This document shows, piece after piece, positions 49,825-63,248 of a DNA stretch of 64,000 nucleotides; the first letter of the stretch is position 1, and every line of letters starts with the position of its first letter. The stretch lies in contig BJKQ01000008.1 in NCBI GenBank assembly GCA_006538405.1, forward strand, positions 2,170,001 through 2,234,000. Direction: 5' to 3'. A program made the position numbers and the translations under genes. This DNA comes from Hansfordia pulvinata (lineage: Eukaryota; Ascomycota; Sordariomycetes; Xylariales). The notes under the pieces are model-generated. The model did no database searches and was not told where the DNA came from. It saw nothing but the letters and a program-made list of their open reading frames with translations.

Positions 49825-51412
49825 GGCAAAGGGGGGGGCGCTGGTCGGATGTGCGAATTGATCGGCAGAGTACATCACGAGAACCTTGGAAATAAGAGAC
49901 ACGCGAGGTGAGGCAGAGGCTCTTTATAACGCGGGGGTCGGTTGCTCCTGGGCAAGGCCCCCTTGGGCTTGTCATTTTGCCCTCCATCCCCGCGCTGTTA
50001 GGGCGGCCTGATAGATCAGAAGAGCCTGCTTGTTTTGCAACGGATTCCTGCAGCGACCCTGGTGCAAAGTGGCTGTCTGCATGCCTTGTTGGCGATTCAA
50101 CGTCATCCCCGGGTGTGTTGCTGCCGATGTGCGCTCCTCCCAAGGCTGCCCGGGGTGATTCACGCTTCTAGCACCCGGCGCCCGCCCAATGAAAGGCTAC
50201 TCCATGAGACGGGCGGCGACAGCGACAGGTGGACGGCACCGCGATCCCCGGCAGCCCAAGCACGCGGCCCAGAAGAGCCTAAGTAAGGTATGTAGTGTAC
50301 GCGTGCTATGTATAAGTGTGTAAGATTCGAGGCTCATCAGAGGTGTGTGGTCCGCAACGGCGAATGGCGCACCAGGCTGGGCTGGGTCGAGACGTGCAAA
50401 CGGAAACGGGCGTTGCTCGCATGCTGGAGAAGGATCGGAGTCGTCTGGTTGGGCAGCGGCTTTAGCGTCCCAAGAGCGCGGTCGGCTCCCTTGCGACGAA
50501 TCTCGCGTGATAAACGAGTCGTGGGGGCCAAAAGCTTCCAGACCCTGACGCCCCGGTCGCCGGTTCACTGGGCTGTTCCCCGAAAATTTTCTCTGCATCC
50601 ACCGGTCCTCCCAGCTTCCTGTTCGAGAAGGCCCTATAATCTGATCATCCTTGAAAGTTGGGCGTTAATACGAGTACTCGTTGCAGAGCGCCCTTTGAGC
50701 ATGCGGCGACAAGCGTCGTCCTTTGCTGGGCATCAAGTCGCAGACAAATTTTGCCGATAGGGATTCTTGGACACAGCCAAAGCAGTGGCCTGACCACCGC
50801 GTGGCTCAAGGATCGCTTCCAACGTGGCCGACAAACAGGCTCATCCGCGAAACCACTCGTCAAGTTCCAAAGGAGCCTTGTGCATACGGCATGCAGCGAG
50901 TGGAGATGGCGGTTTCGTTTGAAAACTTTGAAAACCCGGCCAGGCTCGGCACCCACGACCACCAACTCTCCAAAGGATTTCCGCAGCAGCCGGCGCAGTC
51001 GATTGATCTCGCGTCTGGGCCGGCCTTGCATGCAAAAGCTGGGCCGGACGTCTGTGTTGAGTGCCGGCAGCCGTGGATTGGTTCGCCACAACGCTGCCGC
51101 ACGTGGTTCCTGCAGAGAGTGCATGTAGAGTACGTACGTACAGGCTCGAGTCTCAGTCAACACGGGGACTGTGATCGCCGTGCTGCCCCCCTCAGCCGGG
51201 CTGTCCAATCCGCGTCCCCTTCCCCTCGTGCGCATCCGCTGCTCACCAATGGGCGAGGTCAGCCCAACTCCGCACCCTCGAGTCCGAAGGGTGGAGTCCT
51301 AGCTCAGACCTGGCCGGTGGCCGACAGCGTTGAAATGCGACAGCTCGTTCGAGATGTGACAGATTATGCCACGAACCGACCCCTACCACTGCAGGCCGGC
51401 CTGAAGACCAAG
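49825..51412. other. Spacer between RRM gene promoter and WRAP73 3' end
   Basis: Holds the promoter of the minus-strand RRM gene and the 3' UTR of the minus-strand WD40 gene. One 8-mer of the dispersed family occurs at 50669. The ~285-codon frame at 50723-51580 overlaps the WD40 gene antisense and is not supported. Confidence 0.4.
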
Positions 51413-53043
51413 TCAGGACTTGGACAAATTTTTGAAGTGGAACGTGTCGTCCAGTTGGCCCTCGTCCATATCGCTGCTGTCGCCAACCACGGAAGGGGAC
51501 GTTGCCCCAGCCATCGGGCAGTCGTCCGGAGCCCGGGTGTCTGGGATTGGCAAATCAGGGGCGTCGGCGTCGGCCAATGATGCAACCACGCAGTTGGTGC
51601 TGTCTGAGCAGAATATTGATGCAGCCTCCGCATCCAAGTCAAGCCACGCGGCCTGGAGCCTGCCTTTGGGCTCAAAGTGCCGCGTCGTGTCGATGGGCCG
51701 TGGCCCTTGGCTGATGGGGTCCCAGACGTATCCAAAGCGGTCCTCCCCCTCACATCGTATCAGCAGGAGTTCGGGCTGCGAGGGATGCCAGTGTATGGCC
51801 GAGATTTTGACATGGTACAGCAGCACGGCTCTCAGCTCGGAGGTAGGGATATCCCAGATCCAGACCGTGCTGGGCGCCTCCTCAAGCCTGGTGGCAAGCA
51901 GGGTGGACGAGCAGTCGAACACGGCGAGGTTGCAGCCCAAGGTGGCTTCATTCTTGCCGGAAGATGGCTGGTTCAGCGGCTCGACGGGCTGCAAGGATCG
52001 TACGAAACCAGACGAGGCCGCATCGCCTGATTGCTGCGTCTGTTGCAGCCAGATCTGCCCACCCATTAGCTGATGTCATCGAAGCTGCGAGGATTGCCGT
52101 GGACGAGTATCTCTTACCTGGAGCGTGTCGCGCGGCTGGCAGCTCTGCGGGTGTCGGAGCACTGTCACGTCACTGGCATGCGGCGCAAATAGTATGCTGA
52201 TGGAGCCATCGCTGTCGCCAATAGCAATGTGTTTGTGGTCGGGGCTAAACGCAACCACCCGGACGCCCGCGCCTAGGTCTCGGTTCGGCGTCGAATGGCG
52301 AGCTGAGCCTCGCCACTCTCTGAACACATTCCCATCGGGGGTGTAGAACAGAACCTTGTGGCCTTGAGAGGGGGATTCCCAGACGACGAGCCACGTAGCG
52401 TCGGGCGACCAAGCCAGGCCCTGCGCGTCTACCGTGTCCGGGAGCCACGATCTCACGACCTCGCGGCTGCCTGGAGCATGGATACTGATGGTGTCCTTGC
52501 CTGCCGTTCTTGTGATGAGGGCCAGGTGATGGGTGCGTGGACGGATGGAGAAACTCTTCGAGGCCGTCAGGGGGGTGTGAAACTTGGGGTTGGCAATCTC
52601 TACGGCCTTTGACGTGGCGAGGTCGAAAATGGAAAGCTTGATGCCGAATGCCGACCAGACGCAAATCTCCTGGTCAGTGGCCCCGAACTCGACGAGAGTT
52701 ACTCTTGTGCCAGGCCCAAGAGGATTGCGGATGGTGGCTCGATAGGTTGCGTCCTTGATGTCGAAGACTTGGACCTGGTCCGTGACCGCCAGCGCGAGTC
52801 TCTTTGAGGACGGGGACCACTTGACGCCAACGACGTCTTTGGAAAGGTCTGGTGCCAGGTCAACGTTGCGGGATATCTCTAGAGAGCCAGTTGTCCTGAC
52901 CTGCAGAGTTGTTGGGAATAAGACAGCAAACAGGGAGCCATCGGGACTAGGGACGCAATGGGGAGAGGCTGAGGTGGGTTAGCAGCGGCGGTGTGGGAGT
53001 CTGAAGGGAAGTTCTCACATTTGGCGACTTGTGAGTACCGCAT
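51413..53043 (-). CDS. WDR8: WD40 protein WRAP73/WDR8
   Basis: WDR8 proteins act at spindle poles or centrosomes; in fission yeast and animals they partner with SSX2IP/Msd1-type anchors for microtubules. Exons 53043-53019, 52968-52118 and 52069-51413 give 510 residues, close to the family length, with no frame break. The short first exon MRYSQVAK leads to SPDGSLFAVLFPTTLQVRT, the first blade. Later repeats include GVKWSPSSKRLALAVTDQVQ, the family hallmark PDTVDAQGLAWSPDATWLVV, and VVAFSPDHKHIAIGDSDGS. C-terminal blades show STVWIWDIPTSELRAVL and ISAIHWHPSQPELLLI. Introns are 50 and 48 nt with clear GT/AG. The C terminus is acidic. Divergently oriented from the MoaA-MoaC gene, with 804 bp between starts. 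The start could be slightly upstream, since the frame is open before 53043. Confidence 0.9.
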
Positions 53044-53847
53044 GGTGCCCGTCCAGCTGGAGCACGCAAAGTGCCCGGTCAGCTGATGCGCCCTGTTGGC
53101 GGCAGAGTGGTGGTGGCCCCTGCCAGTGAGGAGCGGGTGAGGTTGTCGTTGCTGCTAGTGGGTGTCGCTAGTGCGAGGCAGCGTGCCTGGTAGAGTGCCC
53201 AAGGTAGGAATCTTTCTTGGTGAGATACCCTGGTTGCGTTCTGGTACAGAAACTACAGTGTCGCTGTAAGCTCCTCGGTAAGCGCGGGTGAGGCCGCGGT
53301 GTTGACTGCTGGGGGCGCGTTGAGATGCCGGCTGTGGTGTTGATTGTGCCGACGGCACTGTGAGCAATCTGATTGGGTGCAGGTGGTTTGGAACAGCGGC
53401 TGTTCGCCCCCACCAAAGCAGCACCCGCACCACCTGCATTGATAGTACCTAGGTACCTTGGTACACTTGTGTACCGCTCGTAGTGCCTAAGGAAGGAAGG
53501 CGCCAGGGCGGCTCATCGGAGCACCCCGCGACTGCCGCCCGAGGCCCCGCCGCCGGTATCGATCTCCACTGCGGTGACTGATGACTGTGACTTCACTTCC
53601 GGGACGACCGGCATCCGACTTGGCCATCCCCTTCACCTCACCCTGGGACCTCCCGTCAACCCGCTCGGTCTTGATCAAGGGTCCTTTGCGCTTGTCGAGC
53701 CCACGCAGCAAATCACTACAGCGGTTCTGTACACAGCGCCCCCACACAAGATGCCCTCGGCCACCCCCCGCTGATTCTCACCGTCATATCCTGCATCCGC
53801 CGAGCATCTCGATTGCTCCTGAAGCACCGGAACTAGACCAGACCACC
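53044..53847. promoter_or_regulatory. Bidirectional promoter region WRAP73 / MoaA-MoaC
   Basis: The two genes start on opposite strands 804 bp apart, so both promoters lie here. Nested GGTACC/GTACAC palindrome-like sequence is present near 53445-53477. The MoaA frame is open back to an ATG at 53581, but this part reads as leader. Confidence 0.45.
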
Positions 53848-56136
53848 ATGGCTACCCGCAAGATGGCCCCCGCTGCTGCAGCAGCCAGACGCGCGGCCCG
53901 TCCTTACCGCGACCCCGGACTGAGCCCTGCCGTGCCCAACCGTGGCTTCGCATCGTCCGCGGCGCCGACCAGCTCCGCTCCAAGCCGCCCCAAGAGCTTC
54001 TTCCCAGCGGAGGCGGCGCCGCGGCCGTTTTCGGACTTCCTGACGGACGGCTTCGCGAGGCAGCACGACTACCTGCGCATCTCGCTTACGGAGCGCTGCA
54101 ACCTGCGATGCGTGTACTGCATGCCCGAGGAAGGGGTCCAGCTGTCGCCGCCGCGCGAGCTCCTGACGACGCCGGAGATTGTCCTGCTGTCGTCCGTGTT
54201 CGTCGGCGAGGGCGTGCGCAAGATCCGCCTGACGGGCGGCGAGCCCACGGTGCGCCGCGACATTGTGCCGCTGGTGCGCCGCCTGGGCGAGCTGCGGGCC
54301 CGTGGCCTGCGCGACCTGGCCATGACAACTAACGGCATCGCGCTGCACCGCCGCCTCGAGCCCCTGGTCGAGGCCGGGCTCACCGCCGTCAACCTCAGCC
54401 TCGACACCCTCGACCCCATGCAGTTCCAGGTCATGACGCGCCGCAAGGGGCTCGACGCCGTCCTACGCAGCATCGAGCGCGTCCTCGAGCTCAACCGCCA
54501 CCGCGACGCCGGCGTCCGGCTCAAGGTCAACTGCGTCGTCATGCGCGGGCTCAACGACCACGAGATCCTGCCGTTCGTCGAGATGACGCGCGAGCGCGAC
54601 ATGGAGGTCCGCTTCATCGAGTACATGCCCTTCGGCGGCAACCGCTGGGACCGCGCCAAGATGCTGGGCTACGGCGAGATGCTGGACCGAATCCGCGCGG
54701 CGCACCCAGGCCTGGAGCGGGCCGCCGCCGGCGACGCGGCCTCCGACGTGAGCAAGACCTGGCGCGTGCCGGGCTTCGCGGGCCGCGTCGGCTTCATCAC
54801 CAGCATGACGCACAACTTCTGCGGCTCGTGCAACCGCCTCCGCATCACCAGCGACGGCAACCTCAAGGTCTGCCTGTTCGGCAACGCCGAGGTCTCGCTG
54901 CGTGACATCCTGCGCGAGTCCAACGACGGCGAGCCCATCGACGAGGCCGCGCTCGAGGCCATGCAGCGGCTGGAGGACCATGGACTGGAGGAGATGGATG
55001 GCGCCGGGGGCAGGGCCGGGAGCGAAGAGCCGCGGTTGCTTGGTCTGGGCCCCCGGCACCATGAGCTCTTGGAGGTCATCGGCATGGCCGTCAAGAGGAA
55101 GAAGGAGAAGCACGCCGGGCTCGGGCAGCTTGAGCACATGCCGAACCGCCCCATGATACTGATAGGTGGGTGAACCTGTGACTCTACGGCCTCCGTGTAC
55201 CTTTGCAGTCCTGGGCGGCGCGCGTGAGCGTCGCTTCGGTGTCAGGTTCGGCGATGCATACAATCATGTACGCAAAAGCCCCAAGTCGTTTCAGGCGGCA
55301 ATAGATACTCACGAGTTCGCCACAGATCACCGAGCCAGTCACACTACACCAGGCGGGCGGTCCGCGCTGTCTTCTACGGCTACTCTCAGGGCCGGCCAAC
55401 GGCACCATCGCCCTGTTCCCACGCACATGCTTGGAGTCAACACAGCCACGCCCGCAGGCTTCGCCCATGCCCGACTATTCTCCAGCACCACGCGCCACCC
55501 CAGACTGCCACGCGGAAAGCAAGAGGGAGAAGAAGGGGAGCCGCGTCAGGCGGAGACCGCGGCTGCGGACGGCAGGCAGGGGGCGGCAGCCCGGCTCACG
55601 CACGTGTCCGACTCGGGGTCGGCGCACATGGTGTCGATCGCGGACAAGGCGGCGAGCCGGCGCGTGGCGCGGGCGGCGTGCAGCGTGCGCTTCAGCGCCG
55701 CGGCGGCGGCGGCGCTGGTGCGGGAGAATCAGATGCGCAAGGGCGACGTGCTCGGGGTGGCGCGGGTGGCGGGCATCATGGCGGCGAAGCGGACGGCGGA
55801 CCTGGTGCCGCTGTGCCACCCGATCGCGCTGTCGCGGGTGGCCGTGGACCTGGTCGTGCACGTCGGCGGTGAAGACGGGAGGAAGGGGGGCAGAGCCGCG
55901 TCGACATCGAGGCCAGGGTGGCGTGCGAGGGCAGGACGGGCGTGGAGATGGAGGCGCTCACGGCGGCGTCGGTGGCGGCGCTGACCGTGTACGACATGTG
56001 CAAGGCGGTCGACAAGCGGATGCGCATCGAGGGGCTCCGGGTCGTCCTCAAGGAGGGCGGGAGGAGCGGGCGGTGGGTGGAGGGGGAGCCCGAGCCCGAG
56101 CCCGAGCCCGGGACTGAGCGAGGGCCAGGCGAGTGA
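53848..56136 (+). CDS. cnxABC: Molybdenum cofactor biosynthesis MoaA-MoaC fusion protein (cnxABC type)
   Basis: Carries out the first step of molybdopterin synthesis in mitochondria: MoaA, a radical SAM enzyme, rearranges GTP, and MoaC converts the product to cyclic pyranopterin monophosphate. The ATG at 53848 has an ideal context (GACCACCATGGCT) and starts an Arg/Ala-rich presequence ([20 protein letters not shown]). MoaA shows the 4Fe-4S motif in [18 protein letters not shown], the [10 protein letters not shown] block and the second cluster region in [20 protein letters not shown]. An intron with GTGGGT donor at 55166 leads to the MoaC part; the acceptor at 55457 (CCCGCAG, then [11 protein letters not shown]) is preferred, with 55208 an alternative. 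MoaC shows [29 protein letters not shown] and [20 protein letters not shown]. The frame breaks at the G6 run 55885-55890; one extra base gives 1998 nt, 665 residues. The tail is EPEPEPEP. Probably served by the shared promoter with WRAP73. Confidence 0.93.
56086..56111. repeat. (GAGCCC)n coding repeat in the MoaC tail
   Basis: About four GAGCCC units at the end of the MoaA-MoaC gene encode a Glu-Pro repeat. It is probably an unstructured tail. Confidence 0.85.
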
Positions 56137-59100
56137 GGTCAACGCTAATCCTCCGGCCGGGAGGGATCGATCTTGTCTGTATCTCGATAGTGTTGGGGCA
56201 AGGCAGCATGGTGCATGGGCAGCGGGCACAGGTCAGCAGTCGAGATGGAGGCGCATGTCGACGGAGATGTAGACTGCGGGCGCATACTTCGTACCAACAG
56301 CCAGCCAAGGAGGCAAACACCGTATCAAACAGCAGCAAAGGCGATCGCTCCCTGCGGTCACGGGACCAGAGCCATCTGCAGACCGCGATCCTTTGCGCCA
56401 TTCATTCGCCGCATTCCCTCCCGCCCCGACAGGCGAGTGGCTAACAAGCGTCCTCTACTGGTAACTCATATCTTGTCACATGCCGTCAGAGCCCGATGTG
56501 GCACAGGAGATGGATGGGGATTCGGCAGCCACAGACCGCCCCGCGCGCCCCTTTCTGTCTACCTCTCTCTCGCGCATGCGTCCCTGTGCAGAAGCCCGTC
56601 GGGGGCCAAATCGAGAGAGGAGGGAGGGGGGCGACAGGACTGTGCTCGTTTCTCGCCTCCGCCGAACTGCCGGCCAAGTCTTTTTTTGGACTTGCGACAG
56701 CGAGAGACAAGAGGGGCACGGCACTCGGTAATAGCACGACAACACTGCAGGTGGGCCCCTCTCTCTCCTGAGAGGGCCGTGGCGGGGTCGCCGCCGGCCG
56801 TACTCGCTGGTGCGAGTGCGCGTTATGGCCGTTCTCGACCAATAGGCGGCCAGTCTATTATTGCTGTAAGGTGTGGCCAGTGCGTGTCTCCTCTCGCCTC
56901 GCTGGCGGTGTGGGGGGGCACGGGGGCAACACTCGCAGGCACGGCAGGCTATTATGGGGTGGTCCTCACGGCAAAACCGCGAACGGGGGCCAGCGCCGCG
57001 AGCGAGGTCGGACTCGGGAACTGCTGCGGCGTCCCTCATCAGTGTGGTGGGTGCGATGCTGTGGCATCCCGTGCGGAGCGGAGGACGACGCCCCGGGTGG
57101 CCTACCCACCCACTCAATACTTCACCCCAAGACTCGTACATCAAGACGTCCGGGCCGGGATACGCGTAATGTGAGCCGTCACATTTCTCCCCCCGTGTCA
57201 GGTTCCTGTCATATTCACCATGTTCTTACACACATGCACTTCAAATCCGACCTTGCCACGGGCTGGTCGCGTACCCGAACGGTAGAGGATAGGATGACCA
57301 GGGGATCCGGATCTCGTCGGGTTTTGTCTCAGCCCGTGGGGTGCGGTTTGGCCGCGGTTTGGACGGGGGTGATAGGAAGCGTATCCGAACACACGACATA
57401 CTCGTACGCACTGGCAACTCCAGACTTGGAGACACGCAGACAAGGTAAACAAGGCGCTTGTCTCCCTGCCTGCCTGCTCACGAGTTGGTCAGCTGTCTTG
57501 AACCTCCGTCAAAAGGGTTCAGCTTACGACGGGGTGGATCGAGAAAGCGAAACCAAGTCGCGCTCGTCGTTCTCGTCTCCTCTCCTACGAGCGACCTTCA
57601 ATGAGACACAGTGACGGGCTGATGAGTTCCTGGTTTCTCTGCTGTGCTGCTAGCAGCAAAGGCCCGCTCGCCAGCGGAGCAAACCTTCCCGCCGCTTTGC
57701 TTGCGTGCATGAGAGGGGGTCCTCTCCGCGCGCAGCCTGAACTCATGGGGCCAGTGGGCTTTCGACTTGGATGACGCCCCCCACATGCTCGTACGTACGT
57801 GTGTGCGCTGCGGCCCAACCACCTCCCGGCGATCCAACGCATCGCCGTGGTGGACTCGCTCCTGAGGGCGTCGTGGCATCGTGGACCAGGTCGTCGCGGG
57901 CGCCCCCTTGCTTGCGTCGTGCTGTGCGCTTCAGCTCAACCTTGGGCTTGTGTGTGTGTGTGTGCGAGTACTCGTAGATGCGGTGGACCCATTCTCGCGC
58001 TAGGGGGTGTTACCAAGTTGCCACCACATCCTGCTCTCGTAGATCTCGCGGGCCCCGAGTCTTGTTGCCGGCTGATGAGACCATCCGAGAGAGATGAGGC
58101 GAATAACGGGGTCAGCTCCTCGAGCATCTCTCGCCTGATGCTAGACCGAGCGCCTGGGGACTTTTTAAGGTTAGAGGGCCGCAAAAAAGAAATGAAGGCA
58201 AGATAGAGACGATGGGCCGCCGCGGCGCTGACACGCGAGCTTGGCCATGCAGACGATACGGCGACGTGAGCGAGCAGTTGAGCGAAGGGAATGTACCTCT
58301 GTATCTGTAGATCTGGCAAGCGCGCCCCGCCTAATAAGACCGGGGCGGCCGGGGCAGCCGGAAGCGCATTTGAAGTTAGGCGGTCTCGCTCGTACATGGG
58401 ACGTTTCTGGGGCTGCCAATGAGCGACGGGCGAAAGGGGTGCGATGAAGATGAAGACGACAGAGCACGGGCCAGAAGGTACGTGGCTACTGCGAGAGCGG
58501 AGGAGACACCCAAGGACAAAAAAGGCCAATCAGAAGCCGACGATAACGAACAGGCGGCGAGGTGGGACGAGTGTCTTGGCACGCCGCTAGCGCCGCATTA
58601 CGGGGAGAGTCGAGGGGCTGGCTGCCACTGTGGGCCCGGCAAGTCTCGCAGTACCTCGCTGGCAGTGCTGTCCAAGGCCTGCTAGTGAGGTATACGCTCC
58701 GCGCACAGGTACGGAGTAGAGCACAGACGCCCATGGAGACACGCCCGAACAGCCTTGCGACCTGGCCACTCACCCACTCTGCCTAGGTTAGGTACCTAAA
58801 GGACCCTTCATCTTCGGTGTTTGCTTTTTGTCGCCGTCTTGGGGCTGGCCCCAGCCCTGTGCTCGCACGCGGATCCCTCTACCGGCACCCCTCCGATGAC
58901 ATCGTGTCGCCCAGCGCTCGCTCACGCACCACGCGCCGGGGACGGGCTGCCGCGCGGGCATCTTCATTACGGGCGGGCGGCCCTGCCTGCCTGCTCCTTC
59001 GCCTCGTCGTCATCGCCAGCCCGCCGTGCCAGCCTCGCGCCGAGCCGAGGATCAAGTCTGTGCGACCGACGAATCCCATGGCTCTTCTGGAGGGGAACTT

Positions 59101-60281
59101 GCTGTCCCCGGGCCGTGTCTGGAGGAGATGCGGTACGATGAGATCCTCCCACCCCAGGTACCGTCTGCTCTACTCCGAGCACTGCTCTGCTTCGGCGCCC
59201 GCACCCACACACGATTCGGCCGTGGCTCCCACGCGTACTCGTACGACTACATGCCCAGGACCGCACGCGTACCGGGACCAGGGCCCGGCGTAAGTCGCCA
59301 ACCTCTCCCGGGGAGGAATCGATGAGGGATGAGGGGCGTTGCCCCCTGCTTCTTTGGTGGCCGGGGCCTGCTCGCAGGGAGTCGACCAATCTGGATAACC
59401 AGCTTTGGTGGCCCGTTCTCGAGTCCCGACTCAACCACACACATGCAACAACCCCTCTTCATCGCCACTTCGTGACTGTGGGCGGCTGAGGATGAAGGGG
59501 TCGCCGGACAACGCACAACCCACAACCCACAACGCAGAGTCGGCCCCCTCCCCGTAATCGGGACCACCTGGCGCAGGATGGGGTGGGAGGCTGCCGTTCC
59601 TCCACCAGCCACGACGACGATGCTGGGCACAGACAACGCAGCGACAACCACGCCTAGGGCCAACAAAGCCGCTTGGGACTTGCGCCGCGATGAATGGCCA
59701 TTGTTGCGTGGCCGTCGACGGACGGACTGCCGCTGTCATGGAGGCGCCGCGCCTAGTTTAGTCTGAGACATGACATCGGAGCCCCACAAGCCAGCAAGCA
59801 AGAGAGCCAGCCCGGCCAACCTCCGTGAGCATCGTCCATTCTAGACCGTGTGCGGCGTAGGGCCTCTCATCTCGGACGCGTCTCGACGACAATACTCGCA
59901 ATGCACCCATTATCGAGTAGCGCCAGTCTCCCGGTGCGGATTCTAACAACGGGTGGATCTGAGTGTACGCGTGCGAATACCAGCCCGGCTTTCGAAGCAG
60001 GCAACTCCGTATTCACGACGTCCCGAGTTCTCTGGCACTGGCCCGGCCGGCTTGTGCCAGCGGTGTTGTCCCACTTCGATAACTGCGGCACGTGAGATGC
60101 CGGGGATGGACAACGCCCAACGGCCGGCATCAACGGCGAGAATCGAATGCGACGGCGAACGGAAAAGAATAGCACGCCAAGAAGACCGGGGAGGTTCCGA
60201 AGCGCTCTCTTGACCTGGCGGTGAAGAGCTGCAGACCCCTGTATCCCTGCGAGAGAGCGCGCAGCTTGCAGCTTGCAGCTC

Positions 60282-60311
60282 TGGTGGTGGTGGTGGTGGT
60301 GGTGGTGGTGG
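60282..60311. repeat. (GGT)n trinucleotide run
   Basis: Ten perfect TGG/GGT units in gene-free sequence, followed by GGGGGC. Confidence 0.9.
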
Positions 60312-62370
60312 GGGCGCGGACGGCCCAGGGCCCGGCCCACCCCCTTGTGCCCCATGCCCCTGTACGCGTACCCCTCCCCTAGGTACCCTCTCACCCTCTC
60401 CCCCTGTGCCCTTTTGCCCTCTGTGCCTCTTCAAAACTCAGGTCAAGGCGACGCACGTCCCTCTGCTCTACTGCTTGCCGGCCGCTGACCTGCGTGCATG
60501 GCTCAACGGTTTGGGGCTGGAAAGCGAAAAGGTCTCGAAGGGTCCCGGTCCCCCACCCGCCTTAACCCCTGACCAATAGCGCAACCCGGCATTTGATTGG
60601 CTGGGCCGACAAGAGAGTGCAAAAAGGAGGCTCGGAACGCGAAAGCAGCGACGAAGACGATGACAATAGTCCATGTCGGCTAGGAACTAGGCCGGAGCCC
60701 TCGTCGGCGGAGGCATCCATACCTTCGCTTTTGCTGACGACCCCTATCCGCGCAGGCATTCGACATGCTCTCCCTTCCGTGCAGGCAGGCAGCAGACGCA
60801 TGGTCCGCATCCATGGCATCGCCCGTTTGCGCTCGACTTGCTTTCCTCTGCCCATCCCGGCATGTCGTTCTTCAGGCTGAACGTCCCCGGACCCTGCAAT
60901 GCTGGCCTGTGCGCGGGTCCAGGGTCCTGGAATAGGGGAGAGTCTTTGTGCAGCACAAATCGGGTAGAGGAAGATGACCTGCCCGGACCCGGACAAGGCA
61001 AGCCAGCCATTCCGCCGCGATACTCCGGCAGCACCGCCGCTTGCCGCGCTTACATGCATTTCCATCATAACGCCTTGGACGATATCAACCCATTCCTGGC
61101 CCGTGTCATCATATTCCTCCATCCCCAACCAGCGCGGTGGCGAAAAGACGAGACACACCGCCCGCGCGGGGTGAAGGGCGGGAGTGGGCTTGCTTCGGCT
61201 GCTGCGCGTAGGGATTTTATCAACGGTCCTCACGACCTACGACTACGTACCTGCACGTGCGCGACTTGCGCCACTCCGTGCGGCTGGGGAAGAGGAGCCC
61301 GCCAAAGAGGAGAAGAAGCAATGAGAGAGCAAGAAGCAAAGTTGTCGATACCGCGGAGACGGGACGGATTGCTTGCTTCTCTGCCCGCCGAGACCCTTGC
61401 GAAGAATACCCCGTATGAGTATCCTTATTACCCGGAGACGGGTTTCCTGAACAGGGATTTTGTTACTCGTATCTGGTCAAGACCACGGCGCGCGCGGTTG
61501 GACCTGCGACGCGGCCCGTTAATAATCGAGCGCGACGCGCAGGAACTCGTTGCATACAGGCAGGTCGTCTCGGCTGGACGGAAAGGCAGGGAAGGAAACG
61601 AAAAACCCAGGGTCCTTTCGATCATTTCCTCGCCAGTCTCACATTGATTTAGGTACATACTGGTATCTCACTTGGTAGGTCTGAGGGATCTACAACGCGC
61701 CGACCCAGCGTCACGAAAACAAAGGAGCATTATTAGGTACTCGTAGGTGCCGTGGGTGCGTGGGTGCCTGGACAGACGACAGAACCCGCACCGACTAGAC
61801 TCAGGAAGGTATTGAAGGTCTACCTCCGTGCTCTAGTTGCGACTTGAAGCCCGCGCTATCCACGGGTAAAACTTCCCATCGAAGAGCGCCCCGCCGCGCG
61901 ACCGGCGACCGGCGACCGGCCAGGCGGGAGCAGATCCCCTGCCCTGTCCCCGCGCATTCATTACCGACCACGCCTACCTGTACTCGTACTTACGAGGCCC
62001 TTCAGCGGAGGGCGAGTCGTCTCGCGCGAGGGGTTCTAGGCGCGCCCGCCCGGAGCGCGCTCCGTAGGCTGCCCGCGCGTCTGGATTGGTCGAGAGGACG
62101 AGAGAGATGAGGGGCAGAACACACAAGGCGTATGAGTACCTAACGTACTCGTGCGGAGTAGTCCGTCTGTCCTGTCCCCCTACCGCCGCCAGTGGGTAAA
62201 AGTAATAAAGGTCAAAAATCCACTATGGAGACGGCAAAGACACCGAACCCACGCCGCTTTCTTGCGACGCCAGGGGGGCGGTCGAAAGTCCAGAACGCTC
62301 TTCGGCTTTCTGCGCTGCACTGCAGTTGTTGTTACGAGTGCTGCTGTTGTGGTACGAGTATGCTGCCGCC

Positions 62371-62395
62371 TGCATGCATGCATGCATGCATGCAT
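62371..62395. repeat. (TGCA)n self-complementary tetranucleotide run
   Basis: Six units of TGCA/CATG. The array is self-complementary and could fold into a hairpin. Confidence 0.9.
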
Positions 62396-63216
62396 ACAAT
62401 GTAACCATGGAAGAAGGCTGGCGGGGGCTGGCGTTTACTTCGTACCATGGAATTCGAGTGGTGGGAAACAGCAAGGGTTTCTTCAGTCCGAGTCTCGAAC
62501 AAACGGGTACGCAATCCGCCATGGTCGTAGGTGGCATGGGGTCGGCATGACGCACGGGTGATGATTACTCCGTAAGGTAGGTAGGTATGTGTGAGGCACA
62601 TAGGCAGGGAGTGAGTGCGAGAGGACGGCGGCGGCGGATGGCTTGGATTGGTTCTCGGCAGTCGGCAGGCCGTGCGAATGAATCCTCGCAGGCCTGTCTG
62701 TAGCCAGCCTCTCAAGAGGTGATGGCAGGAACAGCACCGTGGTCATACTCGTAGAGGCAGGCAGACCGTCAAGGACAGTTTCGCTGGATCGCAACGCCTG
62801 GCAAGCTTTGCAGCTCGAGGCGGGGGCCTCGCCAGCACCGAATAAGCAGGTCAACAAGGGCCTTTACGCCCCCCCACCCATTTCCCTCTGCCTCTTCCTG
62901 CTGGCTCTGGAAACCCTGACGAAATGAGAGGATCGAATCGCACTGCCTTTTCCCATATTGTGAATACTCGTAGACGAGGGGAAATCTCCCACTGTCCGCC
63001 ATTGCCGTTCCAACCAGCTGTTCTTTTCCACCGGTATCCCGCCGACCGAGGGCGCAAAGCAGGCAAGCATGGATGGATACCATATATCCATTTGACGCGG
63101 GTCCGCGGCGGCTCGAAGGAGCCGGAAAAGACGGGGCTGGCTGGCTTCTACGCGTGCGAGCACTCTCCTCTCGTGTCACATCTGCTTCCTCGACTGACGT
63201 AGCCCCAATATTCGTG

Positions 63217-63217
<1 letters not shown>

Positions 63218-63248
<31 letters not shown>
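63218..63248. repeat. (CAAG)n tetranucleotide microsatellite
   Basis: About seven perfect GCAA/CAAG units in gene-free sequence. Confidence 0.9.

Noticed and set aside
53581..53847. Upstream in-frame ATG extending the MoaA-MoaC protein by 89 residues
   Set aside because: The ATG at 53848 has a far better context and directly starts a mitochondrial presequence; the extension lies in the shared promoter.
60838..61647. 269-codon + strand frame at the right end
   Set aside because: No recognisable domain, no splice logic and random-looking composition.
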